A stretch of DNA of 64,000 nucleotides from Termitomyces sp. T153 (lineage: Eukaryota > Basidiomycota > Agaricomycetes > Agaricales > Lyophyllaceae), in assembly GCA_018296165.2 (NCBI GenBank), contig JACKQL020000107.1, positions 97,921 to 161,920 of the forward strand, read 5' to 3'. Below the pieces are notes generated by a model. It was given only the letters and a program-made list of their open reading frames with translations. It searched no databases and was not told the DNA's origin. Shown piece by piece: positions 23,441-34,827 of this stretch (position 1 is the first letter of the stretch; every line of letters begins with the position of its first letter). Both the position numbers and the translations under genes were made by a program.

Positions 23441-25748
23441 ATGTCTTCTCAGAACGGTGCAATGGATGTTGATGGCTCACCAAACCGTCGCTCGTGTGTT
23501 CGTTTGGCTCAATTCCATGTGAAAACTCATGATTCACAGGTCACGCAACCTTTCTACTGATACCCACCGTACCAGAAGATCCCACCGCTCAACTTCAAGG
23601 GAAAGAAGACGCCGCGACGATGAAAGGCGCAGGAGGAGTCGCAGCAAGGAACGATACCGAGAGAGGGAGAGGGACCGTTCTCGCGACCGACACCGAGACA
23701 GGGACAGGGACAGGGACAGGGACCGACGCCGCGAACGAGATGGGGAAAGAGGACACCGAGGTGAAAGACCTCGTGCAAGAGGTGAAAGTCGTCATCGAGA
23801 GCGTGACCGGGAAAGGGACCGTGATAGTCGCGACAAGGAAGACAGAGACAGACGACGAAAACGTGATGAGGATTTTGACGATGCAAGTGAACACCGAGAG
23901 CAAGAAGGTCGTGGCAAGCGAAAGCGACTAGAGGATGACCATGATGACCTTGGCCCAAGAGATAGTCCTAGATCATCTCGAAGAGATCGTTCTCTGGACT
24001 ATAACAAAAATAGTGACAGACCATCGCGTCGTCTTGACCCCAGAGACGAGTTCAATGATCCTCGCTACAGGAGCAGGGATTGTGGCCGACCTCCGTACGG
24101 TGTTGAGGATGATTACGGGGACGTCCGACAACCAACTGGGAGCCCTCCTCTACCCATTAAGTAAGTTCAGCGCTAGAGCAATGCGGCCAGACTTATTCTC
24201 TTATCTTTTCCAGGAGGGCTTCCCCAATTTATGAGCCCCCTCAAGAAGAACCTTACAATCCGGATGAACCCAAGGAGGATGATTCTGAGGCACGATCCGT
24301 TTTTGTTTCACAGCTTGCAGCTCGTTTGACTGCCCGAGACCTGGGATATTTCTTTGAGGACAAACTTGGCGAAGGTACTGTCATGGATTCAAGAATAGTG
24401 ACCGATAGATTGTCCCGTCGTTCGAAAGGGTGCGCGACTTCTCTGGCTTTTTATATGAACTTCTAACAGTGTCAACAGCATCGGTTATGTTGAATTTCGG
24501 TCTATTGATCTAGTAGAGAAAGCTCTCGCCCTTTCAGGCACTGTTGTCATGGGTTTGCCCATTATGGTACAGCTGACAGAGTCCGAAAGGAACAAGCTTC
24601 ATCCAGGAGACGGGTGCGACGACTTTATTATCTCAAGAAGCACTTCTGACAGTATGATCAGTAATCTCAATCTTCCCCCAGGCGTAAGCGCACCACATGG
24701 AGCAAAACAGCGCGTATCATATTCTGACCAATTTTATTGAAACTCACTTGGTTTTGTTTCTTAGATTATACGTTGGGTCACTCCATTTCAACCTCACCGA
24801 ATCCGACATCAAACAGGTCTTTGAGCCCTTTGGTGATTTAGAATTTGTCGACCTTCACAGGGATCCTATGACCGGTCGTAGCAAAGGATATGCCTTTGTC
24901 CAGTAAGTATACCGCAAATGAACCTGAACTCCATTAATCTGTCTTCTAGATATAAAAGAGTTGAAGACGCCAGAATGGCACTAGAACAGATGGAAGGTTT
25001 TGAACTCGCAGGGCGTCAGGTTTGTCTCTGAGGATTCTAAGTGTCAATCATTTTTGAGAATTGTTACAGCTTCGTGTCAATACAGTGCATGAGAAAGGGA
25101 CGGCTAAGTATACACAACAAGATTCTTTGGATGAAGCTGGCGGTAAATGATCCATATTTCTACTCTTTGATACCTGACTTACATGACCAATAGGTGGTAA
25201 CTTGAACGCTGCATCTCGTCAAGCGCTGATGCAGAAACTCGCTAGGACTGAACCCGCTTTTACTTTACCAGAACCTGTGTAAGTGAGAAGTTGTTTTGAT
25301 ATGTTGTGGGCGAATTGGCCAACTGTTTCGCAGCGCTCGACCGAACATCACCCAGACAATGCAGTCGCGCTCTGTCTTAATGAAGAACATGTTCGATCCT
25401 GAAGAGTTCGTCTTCCTGCTTTTGTTCATACGTCAGACGCTTATTTTCCTCGCAGAGAAACGGAGCGTGACTGGGATAAGGATCTCGCCGAGGATGTCAA
25501 AGGGGAATGTGAGGACAAATATGGCTCTGTCGAAGCTATCAAAGTCGAGAAAGAAACACAGGTATGACAGTCAAAGCCCCCTTTCGTCCATTTTCATGCT
25601 GAATGGTGAGAAGGGTGAAATTTATGTGAAGTTTGATTCCATCGAATCTGCCAAGAAGGCTGTTCAAGGGCTCAATGGGCGGTGGTTTGGTGGAAAGCAG
25701 GTTTCTGCAACCTTTATTTCCGACGCCATTATGCAGGCCCATCAGTAG
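23441..25748 (+). CDS. RBM39/CAPER-like (Rsd1-type) SR splicing factor with RRM domains
   Basis: This family (human RBM39, fission yeast Rsd1) has an RS domain and three RNA-recognition motifs and works with U2AF in 3' splice-site choice. The start at 23441 gives MSSQNGAMDVDGSPNRRS, and an intron leads into a long RS/RD-rich domain with ERDRSRDRHRDRDRDRDRDR, then DPRDEFNDPRYRSRD. RRM1 starts ARSVFVSQLAARLTARDLGY and has KGIGYVEFRSIDLVEKALAL. RRM2 starts RLYVGSLHFNLTESDIKQVF and has GRSKGYAFVQYKRVEDARMA. After a linker with the conserved LMKNMFDPEE, a C-terminal U2AF-homology RRM has EDKYGSVEAIKVEKE, GEIYVKFDSIESAKKAVQGL and NGRWFGGKQVSATFI. It ends MQAHQ at 25748. The RS domain is coded by a near-perfect GACAGG hexamer run at about 23695-23725. 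Confidence 0.92.
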
Positions 25749-26630
25749 GCAATTGCTTCGCATTGTTGGCTGGAGTATTCATGGTTATGATCCGCTTTCA
25801 CGGTTTATTTCTCGCTGAAGACAACAGATTTCAATTATGTTTGACTTCATTCTCCTTTTGTGTTTTATCTTGATGCACTATGACATGCAGATAACCTATC
25901 ACACGAGTTAGAGCGATTCCGCTGGCAAGATGTATAGGCACGTTCATCGCTAATGCTTTCTTAGATGACTTGCCGCATTCCTACCAAATAACGTTTTTTC
26001 GCGTTAGATAACAAAAGAAAAAAAATGCCACCTTTGCCAAGAGTTGGACATCTGATTAATATATCCTTTTAATTGACAAGTCTTTCTGGAGGTATCATTG
26101 TGATATTCTTTCCCATTGCTTTACGCCACTAATCGAAGACGTAGGGAAGTATATGGGCGAGTATTGATAGCCATTGGCCCATCGACGTTCAACTCTAGAT
26201 CTTCAATGTGTGAGGCAATCTTCACTTATGTGTGAGGCTTCATAATTTCCCAGTGGTTTGATCCTAAATCGAAAGAGTTCAGCTTGTTGTAATTTAACCC
26301 GAACTAAAACATCAGGCTTCAGAATTAGTATCGAAGTGTGACATGCATATGTGAGGCCCTGAGGATCTATGGCTATGATTGGCCTCGCTGATTTATCCGC
26401 ATGTCCCCTGTCTATCGTCCGCATGTCTCCTGTCTATTGTCCTCATGTCTCCGCTATTTTGTATGATCATTGGATGATAGTCAGAAAATGCTTAAATACG
26501 ATATATGAACTTCAATTTGAACCTACAGATAGTCAATTGTGACATGTCTTGAAAAGGAAATTCTGTATCACATAGTACATTTCCACTAATACTTTGTTCA
26601 CAGAGTAATTCAGGAGTAATCGTCTCCTCA
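25749..26630. other. Intergenic region, AT-rich, with a short tandem repeat
   Basis: This is the longest spacer in the gene-dense half apart from 8460-9400. I see no gene in it. It holds a 22-bp tandem repeat at 26399-26460 and, just before Arp2, the presumed Arp2 promoter. Confidence 0.55.
26399..26460. repeat. 22-bp tandem repeat, about 2.7 units
   Basis: Two units starting GCATGTC(C/T)CCTGTCTAT at 26399 and 26421 are followed by a partial, diverged unit at 26443 starting TCATGTCTCC. The first two differ by two transitions. Confidence 0.75.
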
Positions 26631-28180
26631 TGGATTCAGGAGTCCCTCTCGTCGTTGACAACGGCACCGGTGTAAGTCTATATGCTTGATTTTCCTTTTT
26701 CATTCTATACTATCACTCAAATCTCTTGCCGCAGTTCGTCAAAGTCGGATATGCAGGCTCCAACTTCCCTGAACATGGTGCGTTCAGTCGTCTCACAGCC
26801 AACTCATGACCTATCCTTTTGCTATAGTATTCCCATCTATCGTCGGTCGTCCGATTTTGCGGGCAGAAGAGCGTCTTGGGTCTGCTGTGATTAAGGATAT
26901 CATGATTGGTGACGAAGCCGCCATGAACCGTAATTACCTGCAGGTTACCCAGCCGATGGAGCACGGAATTGTGCGTAACTGGGAAGACATGAAACACCTG
27001 TGGGATTATACCTTTGACGAGAAATTGCGTGTTGATCCTCGTGGTCGTAAAGTCCTCCTCACAGAACCCCCTATGAACCCACGCGCAAATCGCACGAGGA
27101 TGTGCCAAGTTATGTTTGAGGAGTACGGATTTGGAGGAGTGTACGTTGCTATTCAAGCAGTGTTGACCTTGTATGCACAAGGTATGTCTACTGTTTTTAT
27201 CTGTAACTGAATATCAATCTTCCAATCGCAGGGCTAACAACCGGTGTGGTGGTGGATTCGGGCGATGGAGTAACACATATCGTCCCTGTCTACGATGGCT
27301 TCTCCCTACCTCATCTCACTCGTCGCCTCGATATCGCCGGCCGAGATGTCACGCGCTACCTCATTAAGCTCCTTCTAATGCGAGGCTACGCCTTCAATCG
27401 GACCGCCGATTTTGAAACAGTCCGCGAAATCAAGGAAAAACTCTGCTACGTAAGGTGATGCCTCTGGTACAGAGCTTTGCTTCTCCTCAATTGATGACTT
27501 TGTAGCTATGACCTCGATATGGACACGCGCCTCTCTGAGGAAACGACTGTGCTCGTGGAAAATTACGTAGTATGTTTTACACTCGGTGTGACCTTTTAGA
27601 TGTTTACCTTATCTATTTTAGCTTCCGGACGGTCGTACTATCAAGGTTGGATCAGAACGTTTTGAGGCACCAGAATGCATGTTCCAACCACATCTGGTTG
27701 ATGTTGACCAGCCCGGTGTTGCAGGTATGTACTCTTTTGAGCCCAATATGCCGCGACTTCGACATGTCTTCTTCTCTGCTGTAGAAATGCTCTTCCAAAC
27801 AATCCAATCTGCTGCGGTCGACACTCGGGCAGAGCTCTATAAGCATATTGTTCTCTCCGGTGGTTCGAGTATGTATCCTGGCCTACCCAGCCGTCTTGAG
27901 AAAGAGATGAAACAGCTTTATCTCACACGCGTGTTGAACGGTGATCCGTCCCGTTTAAATGTATGTTTCTAGTGCTTTATGCTCTGCTTTTCTAATACAA
28001 CGACCTCTTCAGAAATTTAAGATCAAAATTGAAGATCCACCTCGTCGAAAGCACATGGTTTTTCTCGGTGGCGCTGTCCTAGCTGATATTATGAGAAGTA
28101 GGGAAGAATTCTGGATATCTCGTGAGCAATGGTTTGAGCAGGGTGAGCGTGCGCTTGCGAAACTCGGCCGGTCTGAGTGA
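26631..28180 (+). CDS. ARP2: Actin-related protein 2 (Arp2/3 complex subunit)
   Basis: Arp2 pairs with Arp3 in the Arp2/3 complex to nucleate branched actin filaments, for example at endocytic sites. The start at 26631 gives [14 protein letters not shown], then [14 protein letters not shown] (the actin-fold phosphate-1 region with Arp2-type wording), [91 protein letters not shown] (phosphate-2), [40 protein letters not shown] (adenosine motif), [20 protein letters not shown] and the end ALAKLGRSE. Introns fall at about 26673, 26780, 27182, 27456, 27570, 27726 and 27961. Length is about 390 residues, as expected. It is the last clear host gene before the transposon block. Confidence 0.95.
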
Positions 28181-28890
28181 GTTATGCGTAAGTATATGCA
28201 GTAATGTATAGTTACACTCTGGAGTAGTTATCCTTGACTTTCCCGTTTTTTCCTATGCCCGATCCAGCTGGGACTCGAGTAGCTGGTCGAGTACTATCGA
28301 CAATGATGTGTCGTACTGTTAGCTTGAGCAATTGACTCACAACTCTTAATAGAGCAATGCTAATAGGACTTCGGCTCGATGCATGGGCAATCAAGAACTT
28401 GCTTCGTCGCAATCCGCAATTGGCTATCTCGCTATTTATATCCACATGTACGGATTTAAGATCTGTGCACGGCCAGAGACATAAGTGGACATCAGGAATA
28501 CAAGAGGAAATGTATGTGGCGGCGGAGATCACGAATCCGTCTGTCCTATCCTCCATCAGGAAGATCTGAAATTGGTACAACGGTCACCATACACCAGGGT
28601 CACTATCTATGTCCAGAACCTTCACCATCCCAGTGTCATCAATGCAGAACTTGATTGGTTCTTGTTGACTCTTGTTCGGAACGCCTCTGTTAGTATTAGG
28701 AATATGATACCCATCAAAAATAACCTGTCTTTCAGAACAACAAGTTTCAACATTCTCTCCAAAATGCAGATAACAATCAATTCTGCATCTGATACTGACT
28801 GTAAATTGTTGCTGATACTTGTCTGACATTTTGTACACTAGACTGAAGCATCTCTATTCCTTCTTAAGTGGTCAACCCTTTCCTACTTGT
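28181..28890. other. Boundary region between host genes and transposon block, no gene seen
   Basis: No recognisable coding region. Open frames on both strands are unlike any family I know. The stretch marks the change from compact host genes to repeats. Confidence 0.5.
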
Positions 28891-29009
28891 TCAAATTGGT
28901 TTCAGAAAATCAATTGATGGTGGATGGTCACCAGTCCACCAGGGGCCACCATCAAAATCTGATTTTTGCTGATGATGCCTGAGGGGCTAGTCAGCCATGC
29001 ACATCAGGA

Positions 29010-29215
29010 AATCAACAGCGTTCAGACAAGACATTGCAACCCCTTGTATTGAGAGCAACAAATAAAATATGAGTCAGAATTGCAGGGGAGCATACAATTG
29101 ACTATATATCCTCTGGTAACTGTTATGAATTCTGCCATTCCCAACAGGTTGAGCATTCCCAACAAATTGAGCGTTCCTAACAGGTTGAGCATATTCCCAA
29201 CAGGTTGAGATGGTT
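29010..29215 (-). mobile_element. Probable copia-type LTR remnant with an 18-bp tandem array
   Basis: On the minus strand the sequence reads TGTTGGGAATG, a common copia LTR start, with a TATA-like ATATATAG near 29103. The start is repeated as an 18-20 bp tandem array at 29136-29209, four units of the form CATTCCCAACAGGTTGAG (plus strand). The copia pol remnant to its right is also on the minus strand, so this may be its downstream LTR or an unrelated solo LTR. The borders are approximate. Confidence 0.5.
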
Positions 29216-29512
29216 GATCATACATATCAGGATAAGCAATGTGGAACAGACAGATCAGACTTAATGACATCCAGCAGACACATTGGACTTATTAACATAA
29301 ATCTGTGAGCTCAGCCTGATTGGATCAACCTTACGTTGTCATGGCATATAATGACTAGTTGTGTTGGTTATAAGCCTAATGATCTAATAACTTGGAATAA
29401 ACAACATAATCATGAAAGATGTTTGAGCAGCAATTCATTATAGCCTTAAGTGGAATGAATACATACATACCTTTGGTTGGTTGTTGGACATGGACCAAGT
29501 AACTGGATGATA

Positions 29513-29731
29513 TACAGTGGTTCAAAAAACTGTCCCAATGTTTTATACTTTTTGAAAGATGACATTGGCATGAAGGATTGGAAGGATTCAAAATTCTGGT
29601 TAAATCATGTAAAATACTGTGGCATCATAGCTACAAATTGCATTTTAGTTTATGTAATTCAAATCAAAACTGATAGAGTAATGGCCATTTTAAAATATTC
29701 ACTCATTGGGACAGTTTTTTGAGCATTTCTA
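29513..29731. mobile_element. MITE-like element with Tc1/mariner-type ends
   Basis: The left end TACAGTGGTTCAAAAAACTG continues TCCCAATG. The right end holds CATTGGGACAGTTTTTTGA, its inverted complement, followed by a decayed GCATTTCTA. The inverted repeats of about 22 bp enclose about 220 bp with no coding capacity. The TACAGTGG start next to a TA fits Tc1/mariner elements, so this is probably a short non-autonomous derivative. Confidence 0.75.
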
Positions 29732-29741
29732 ATTTTGCAGG

Positions 29742-29884
29742 TATTGGATAAAGTACTCAGTCGGTGTAGTCAACAACTGAATTGCATATATGTACCTATT
29801 GGATAAAGTACTACATACTGTCAGTTATTGGCTGTAAGCATAAGTGGTAGGACATACCTCAGTTGGTGTAGTCAACAACTGAGG
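29742..29884. repeat. Imperfect direct repeats
   Basis: TATTGGATAAAGTACT occurs at about 29743 and 29798, and GGTGTAGTCAACAACTGA at about 29763 and 29865. The paired order suggests a duplicated block of about 60-100 bp, perhaps the ends of a small element or LTR. Confidence 0.6.
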
Positions 29885-30169
29885 TTTGCTCTGGCTTTCA
29901 GCCTCTGATTATATCCATCCTCCTGTATGGTTTTCCCCCTTTTCCCTGATCCCTCCTTCCTGTTCCTCTATGTCATGTGCTCTTGTGCACCTCTCATCAA
30001 GTCCTTATGATCCCTCTCCAATACTCCCCTGGACTTGCTGGAATCCCTATGCATCACAGAGCCTCATTGCAAGGCATATTTTGTGGTGTTGTGGGCATGG
30101 CAGTGGTTTGGTAAAAATGTCAGCTAAGTTCTCTGTGCTTGGAATGTATTGAATCTCAATTCTCCCCTT

Positions 30170-31027
30170 CTCAACTGCATTGCAAATGTAGTGGTGCTGC
30201 ACATGAATATGTTTCACCCAATTGTGATTGCCATTTGTTCTCTGCGATCACTATTGACCCATTATTGTCACCCTGGAGGCTTGCTGGGTAAGCAACTGGT
30301 AGTCCAATTTCAGTTAGTGCTGAATACATCCACTGTATTTGTTCTCCAGCCCATCCTAATGCAATGTACTCTGCTTCAGTGGTAGAGGTCAAGACCATAT
30401 CCTGATACTTTGCCACCAGCATGTTGGTCCACCTGCCTGCATATATACTCCTCCAGAAATAGACTTCCTTGTGTCAATATCTAATGTAAAGTCCACATCA
30501 TAGAAACCCATTGGAGTGTGGTCAGTATTTCCAGGACCTCCATATCTCAACCTGTAATGAAGGGTTGCCTTAATGTACCTCATTACATGTAGGAGTGCTA
30601 GCCAGTGAGCTTTGCCTGGGTTTTCCATAAACCAACTCAGTGAGGTGATAGCATAGGCTATATCTGGGTGCATCCCAATCTGTGCATACATCAGCAAGCC
30701 CAGTGCTTCTCAGTAGGGCTTGTCTGCCATGTACAAGTGGTCTTCCTTGGTTGATGGTGACTGGTTTCTGTTGAGTACTAATCCAGGGGGGAGCAGTGTG
30801 TACTTTGGCTTGCAATCTGCCACTCCATACTTTTCTAGTGTTTGCTTGAGGTATTCTTCTTGGTGTATTCTTCTTGGTCAAGCATGACAAGTTTCTGAGT
30901 TCTGTTGCATATTACTTGAATTCCCAAAACAAACTTCAGTTCCCCCAAATCCTTGATTTCAAACCTTTTGCCCAACTCCCTCTATGCTCTCTCTGCTTCT
31001 TACTTTGATGATGACATCCCTGAGGTA
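30170..31027 (-). pseudogene. Copia pol 3' part: reverse-transcriptase tail and RNase H
   Basis: Broken frames read KRFEIKDLGELKFVLGIQVI, then LMYAQIGMHPDIAYAITSLS, GKAHWLALLHVMRYIKATL and, near the end, MVLTSTTEAEYIALGWAGEQ, the usual copia RNase H wording with the TEAEY motif. At about 30850-30880 a short local duplication (TATTCTTCTTGG repeated) breaks the frame. No intact product. Confidence 0.85.
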
Positions 31028-31032
31028 TCATC

Positions 31033-32207
31033 TGTCAGATTCCACTGACCATAGGGGCTCAGCTACACTGGGCAAATCCTTACTAGGCAGATGTGATTCT
31101 CTGCACTGATAACTGGGCACTTGGAGAGGTCCTAAATGTGGGAGCTTGGGGGGATAAGCAATGAGGAGTGATTTGAGCAAGTCTGGGGTGGTCCAGAGGA
31201 GTCTAGGATGAGTTGCAGAGGAAGGGGCAGACTTGACAGGACATCAAGTACAAGTCTAGAAGCGAGTATTGTAGGTGCAGAGTAAGTGGAGGCTATGCAA
31301 GTGATGGGAGTGGAGCTGGAGCTTGATGGGGGATCAACAGAGGCTGATAGCATTTGGAACTGAGTGAGTAGGTGAGGTCTGGAGTTGGTTTAACAAATGT
31401 TCAGGAGTCATAATTGTAAGTGCAGAGTTTGTAAGGGTGTTAAGTTTGAGAGAACTTGGACACAATAATGGAAATGGAGTCAAACAAGATGAGATGGAGT
31501 TGGATGGAGTTGAATGGAGCAAAATGGAGTCAAGACAAGATTGAGACAAGAACAAAAATAGGTTCAGGTGGAGTTATGAAACAATAATGAGAATGATAAC
31601 AGAGATAGAGATGAGACAAGGCTGGGAGACTGAGATAAGAGAGAATGTAACATGGAACACAAACACAAGATGGAGACAATCAAACCATAGGTAATGTTAA
31701 GCAATAGGTAATATCAAGACTAGAGTATGAGGAGCTACTCTACAACTTATATACTGACTACTGGAGAGCTCTGGGGGACAGCAGGTGTGGTGGTGGGGCT
31801 TGGTGGAGCCATGTGGGGTTGACAGGTGTTGGTTGTGATTAGGGGGTGGGCTGTAGTGAAATTCTGATGGGATCAGCTGAGAACACAGGTTGTCCCGAGG
31901 TCATTGTAGTACTCTGGAGTAGGTTGGATGAACCAGGGTGATGAGCTGGTGATGTATGATGGAGTCAGGAACAGCAGGGGAGGGTTCTTGGGGCTTGGAA
32001 CAGTTAGGGGAAATGTTAATGGCTGTGGAGAAGGCATCAGAGTGGGCTAGGGGGCCATTGGAGTTTGCCAGAGAAGCATTGGAGTTACCTGGAGTGGGTG
32101 CAGAGGGTGTATGAGGGTTGGGGGGTTTGTCGGAGCACTGGGGGAGGACTCTGAGGAAGTGAGTGGGCTGGGAATGATGTCGGGGGTTCAGGGAGTGGGT
32201 TGTGACA
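31033..32207. mobile_element. Solo LTR of the LARD family inside the copia element, with 5-bp target duplication
   Basis: It starts TGTCAGATTCCACTGACC and ends GGGTTGTGACA, 1175 bp, colinear with the LARD LTRs at 33465, 44796 and 50649. The bases TCATC stand directly before it (31028-31032) and directly after it (32208-32212), a perfect 5-bp target-site duplication. It is more AT-rich than the other copies and therefore older. No internal region is present, so it is the product of LTR-LTR recombination. Confidence 0.9.
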
Positions 32208-32212
32208 TCATC

Positions 32213-32740
32213 AGTTTATGTGCTTGCCACAGTCTTTTCACTGTCACTGTCACTGTCCCTCACCCTCACTGACTGATCTGCCTCTGATCTTCTGTAGCCC
32301 AGTCTTTTCATGTTATTGTCAAGGGTGCACCACTAGTTTCTTGCTGCATCCATAGTTCCATATAGTGCCTTGTCCACTAATGTAACCAACTCCTTCTCAC
32401 TGTCTTCTTCATATACTTCTCCAACAGCACTGCCAGCCTCATTACTCCCCCAGACCTGTCTGCCCTCACTGATATCTACATAGTAAACCTTGCTCAGTCT
32501 CACTGCATACCCCTCTAGCTGCTCTGTAAGGATTGGTACCTGAGTTGGTACATTCAGGTAGGCACTAGTATAGTTGACCTGCCAGAGTTCATAGTCCAGT
32601 ACTGCTCCAACAGCAAGGTTGATGTGCAATGACTTGTACTTTACCACAGAGGCATAGGTAGCAAAGTAATCAACTCCAGGGATCTGGGAGAAGCCCTTTG
32701 CCATGAGTCTGGCCTTTTACCCAACAACCTCCCCATTAAC
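32213..32740 (-). pseudogene. Copia reverse transcriptase (RVT_2) fragment
   Basis: Reads MAKGFSQIPGVDYFATYASV and KSLHINLAVGAVLDYELWQV, then YTSAYLNVPTQVPILTEQ and LVDKALYGTMDAARN. The family Asp in the (V/I)D-x-(N/T)-x-A-(Y/F)-L motif reads Asn here (VNYTSAYL), consistent with loss of activity. Upstream, VFALKYSVNGEVVG is split by stops. Confidence 0.85.
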
Positions 32741-33216
32741 ACTATATTTAAGTGCAAAGACCTACTGATTCTTCATGGTCTGAGCACCTGCTGGCCAGAG
32801 TACCAATCACTACACTTTATGCTCACACATCTGCTTCATCTTATGGTACCTTGCCTCCTTCCACAGATCTGGATGATTGATTGCTTCCAAGTACAATTTA
32901 AGAACCCACAGGTTCTCATCTACACCTGTTGAAGTGGCCAGGGCACTAGGAATTGTAGCAGTGGCCACCATTATCAAGATCAGTGAGGTTAGACAAGTCA
33001 GACAGGTTCCCAGCAGGTGGAGCTACAGGCAGGGCATTTATTATAGCTATATATAATGATCTACAAGGCTGGTCAGGACCACCAGCAGACTTGGCATGTG
33101 CAGTGACTTCAGGCAGCAATACATCCATGATAACCTGGTCCTCTACAGGCAAGCTGTGCTCTACAGGGTCATTGGGAATGTCAAAGATTAAAGAGGTCAA
33201 CCACCAACCCATCTTG

Positions 33217-33464
33217 CTAATTAGGAAGTGTTCTGTGTCCCACTCCTTCCTCAAAAACAACATCATACAACTGAAAAATGTGACCTGTCATGTGCTCCAG
33301 CAGTTTGTAGTCACCCTTTCCATAGTAACCCACCAACACACCCTTCACAGACTGCATATCAAGCTTGCTTCCCTCATCTTCCTTAGGAATTTTGGTGTAG
33401 GCCACACAACCAAAAGGGTAAAAGTAAGAAATATCTGGCTTGGAACCTGTGCAGATCTCAAAAG
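33217..33464 (-). pseudogene. Copia integrase C-terminal region, truncated by LARD copy I
   Basis: Reads SKPDISYFYPFGCVAYTKIP, then VKGVLVGYYGKGDYKLLEHM and FQLYDVVFEEGVGHRTL, the typical copia integrase tail. Upstream coding sequence ends at 33464 where the foreign LTR starts; the continuation is not found in this window. Confidence 0.85.
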
Positions 33465-34615
33465 TGTCAGGTTCCGCTGACCTCGGGGGCTCAGCTGCAC
33501 TGGGCAAGTCCTTACTAGGTGGGCGTGATCCCCTTGCACTGGCAACCAAACACTCGAAAGCATTCCGGGCACTGATGGCTTGTGCAGATAGTCGGTGGGA
33601 TGTGATCTGGACAGGTCCAGAGAAGTCGGATTGCAAGGAAACAGGACGGGCTTGGCGGGGTTCAGGCAGAAGACCATATGGGAGATTTGTGGAAGCGAAG
33701 GAGTAGGCGGCTATGTGATCAATGGGAGCGGAGCCGGGGTTTGATGGGAGATCAATTGGAGTTGATGGAGTCTGGGACCGAGCGAAGAGCGAGGTTCGGA
33801 CCTGGTGAAGGAGTGTCGGGGTTCGTAATCATAATCGTGGAGTTTGTGAGGTCATTAGGGTTGGTGAAGACTTGGGCACAACAGCCGGACGGAGTCACCG
33901 AGACAGCGTCAGATGAAAGGAAATGGAGTCGATATGGAACAAGAGTAGATTTGAGTGGAGGTACAAAATGATAACGAAAATGATAACGAAATGGAGACAA
34001 GACAAGACCGGGAGACTGAGATAAGACTGGGAGACTGAGATAAGAAAACGAGACACAAAACACAAAACACAAAACACAAGAAGGAAACAATCAGACCATA
34101 GGTAACGTTAAGCAATATCAAGACTAGAGTACGAAGAGCTACTTGACGTCTTATATACTGACTACCAGAGAACTTTGGGGTACGTTGGCTGCAGCGGCGG
34201 GGCTTGGCGGAGCTTGACGGAGAGGGCGGGTGTCGGTTGCAATCAAGGGTCGGGCCGCACTGATACGTTGTTGGGATCATTTGGGAATGCGGGTCACCCC
34301 GAGGTTGTCGTGATACTCCGGAATGGGTCAGAGGAACCAGGGTGTTGAGTTGATGATGGGTGGCAAAGATCGGGAACAGCGGGGGTGATTCTCGGGGTTT
34401 GGGAGATCCAGGGTAAGTGTCAGTGGCTGCGGGGAAGGCGTCAAAGTTGACCAGGGGCCGTTGGAGTTAGCTGGGGAGGCGTTGGAGTTAGCCAGGGTTG
34501 CATTGGGGCTAACCAAAATAGGCACGGGGCATGGAAGTTTGGTGGAGCGTCGGGGGTTTTGGGGAATCGGGGGTTGCTGGACAATGTGTGGGGGTCCAGG
34601 GGACGGGTTGTGACA
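33465..34615 (-). repeat. LARD copy I left LTR
   Basis: 1151 bp with ends TGTCA/TGACA. It contains two units of the 19-bp GGGAGACTGAGATAAG minisatellite near 34010-34045. Confidence 0.9.
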
Positions 34616-34827
34616 TCACCCCCCCTTCAGCGTTGAGACCCTTCGAGACGTGGGGAGCAGGATGGGGATCAGCGGGGCATGGGAGTCGAAGCCAAGCAAT
34701 ATTGATCAATCCGCAGCAAGTGATAGCGGCGTGGGAGACAAAGTCGAAGTGTGGCCGCCACTTTGTCAGGGTTCTCCTCAATCAATTAAAAACCTTGGAC
34801 ATACCCTGGGATTTCCCAAATTTCGTC

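Larger units (their letters stand above)
30170..33464 (-). mobile_element. Ty1/copia retrotransposon remnant, interrupted by a solo LTR and cut at 33464
   Basis: From right to left, in coding order, the block holds the integrase C-terminal part (33217-33464), a linker, the RVT_2-type reverse transcriptase (32213-32740), and, after a 1.18-kb solo LTR, the reverse-transcriptase tail and RNase H (30170-31027). Gag, protease and the integrase core are missing: coding similarity stops abruptly where a foreign LTR begins at 33465. Frameshifts and stops are numerous, so it is dead. Confidence 0.85.

Noticed and set aside
23554..23958. Long open frames antisense and out of frame to the RS domain of the splicing factor
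   Set aside because: They are shadows of the Arg/Asp/Ser-rich repeat; the sense frame leads into three clear RRM domains.
28212..28580. Overlapping open frames on both strands after Arp2
   Set aside because: Neither shows a domain or plausible splicing; they mirror each other.
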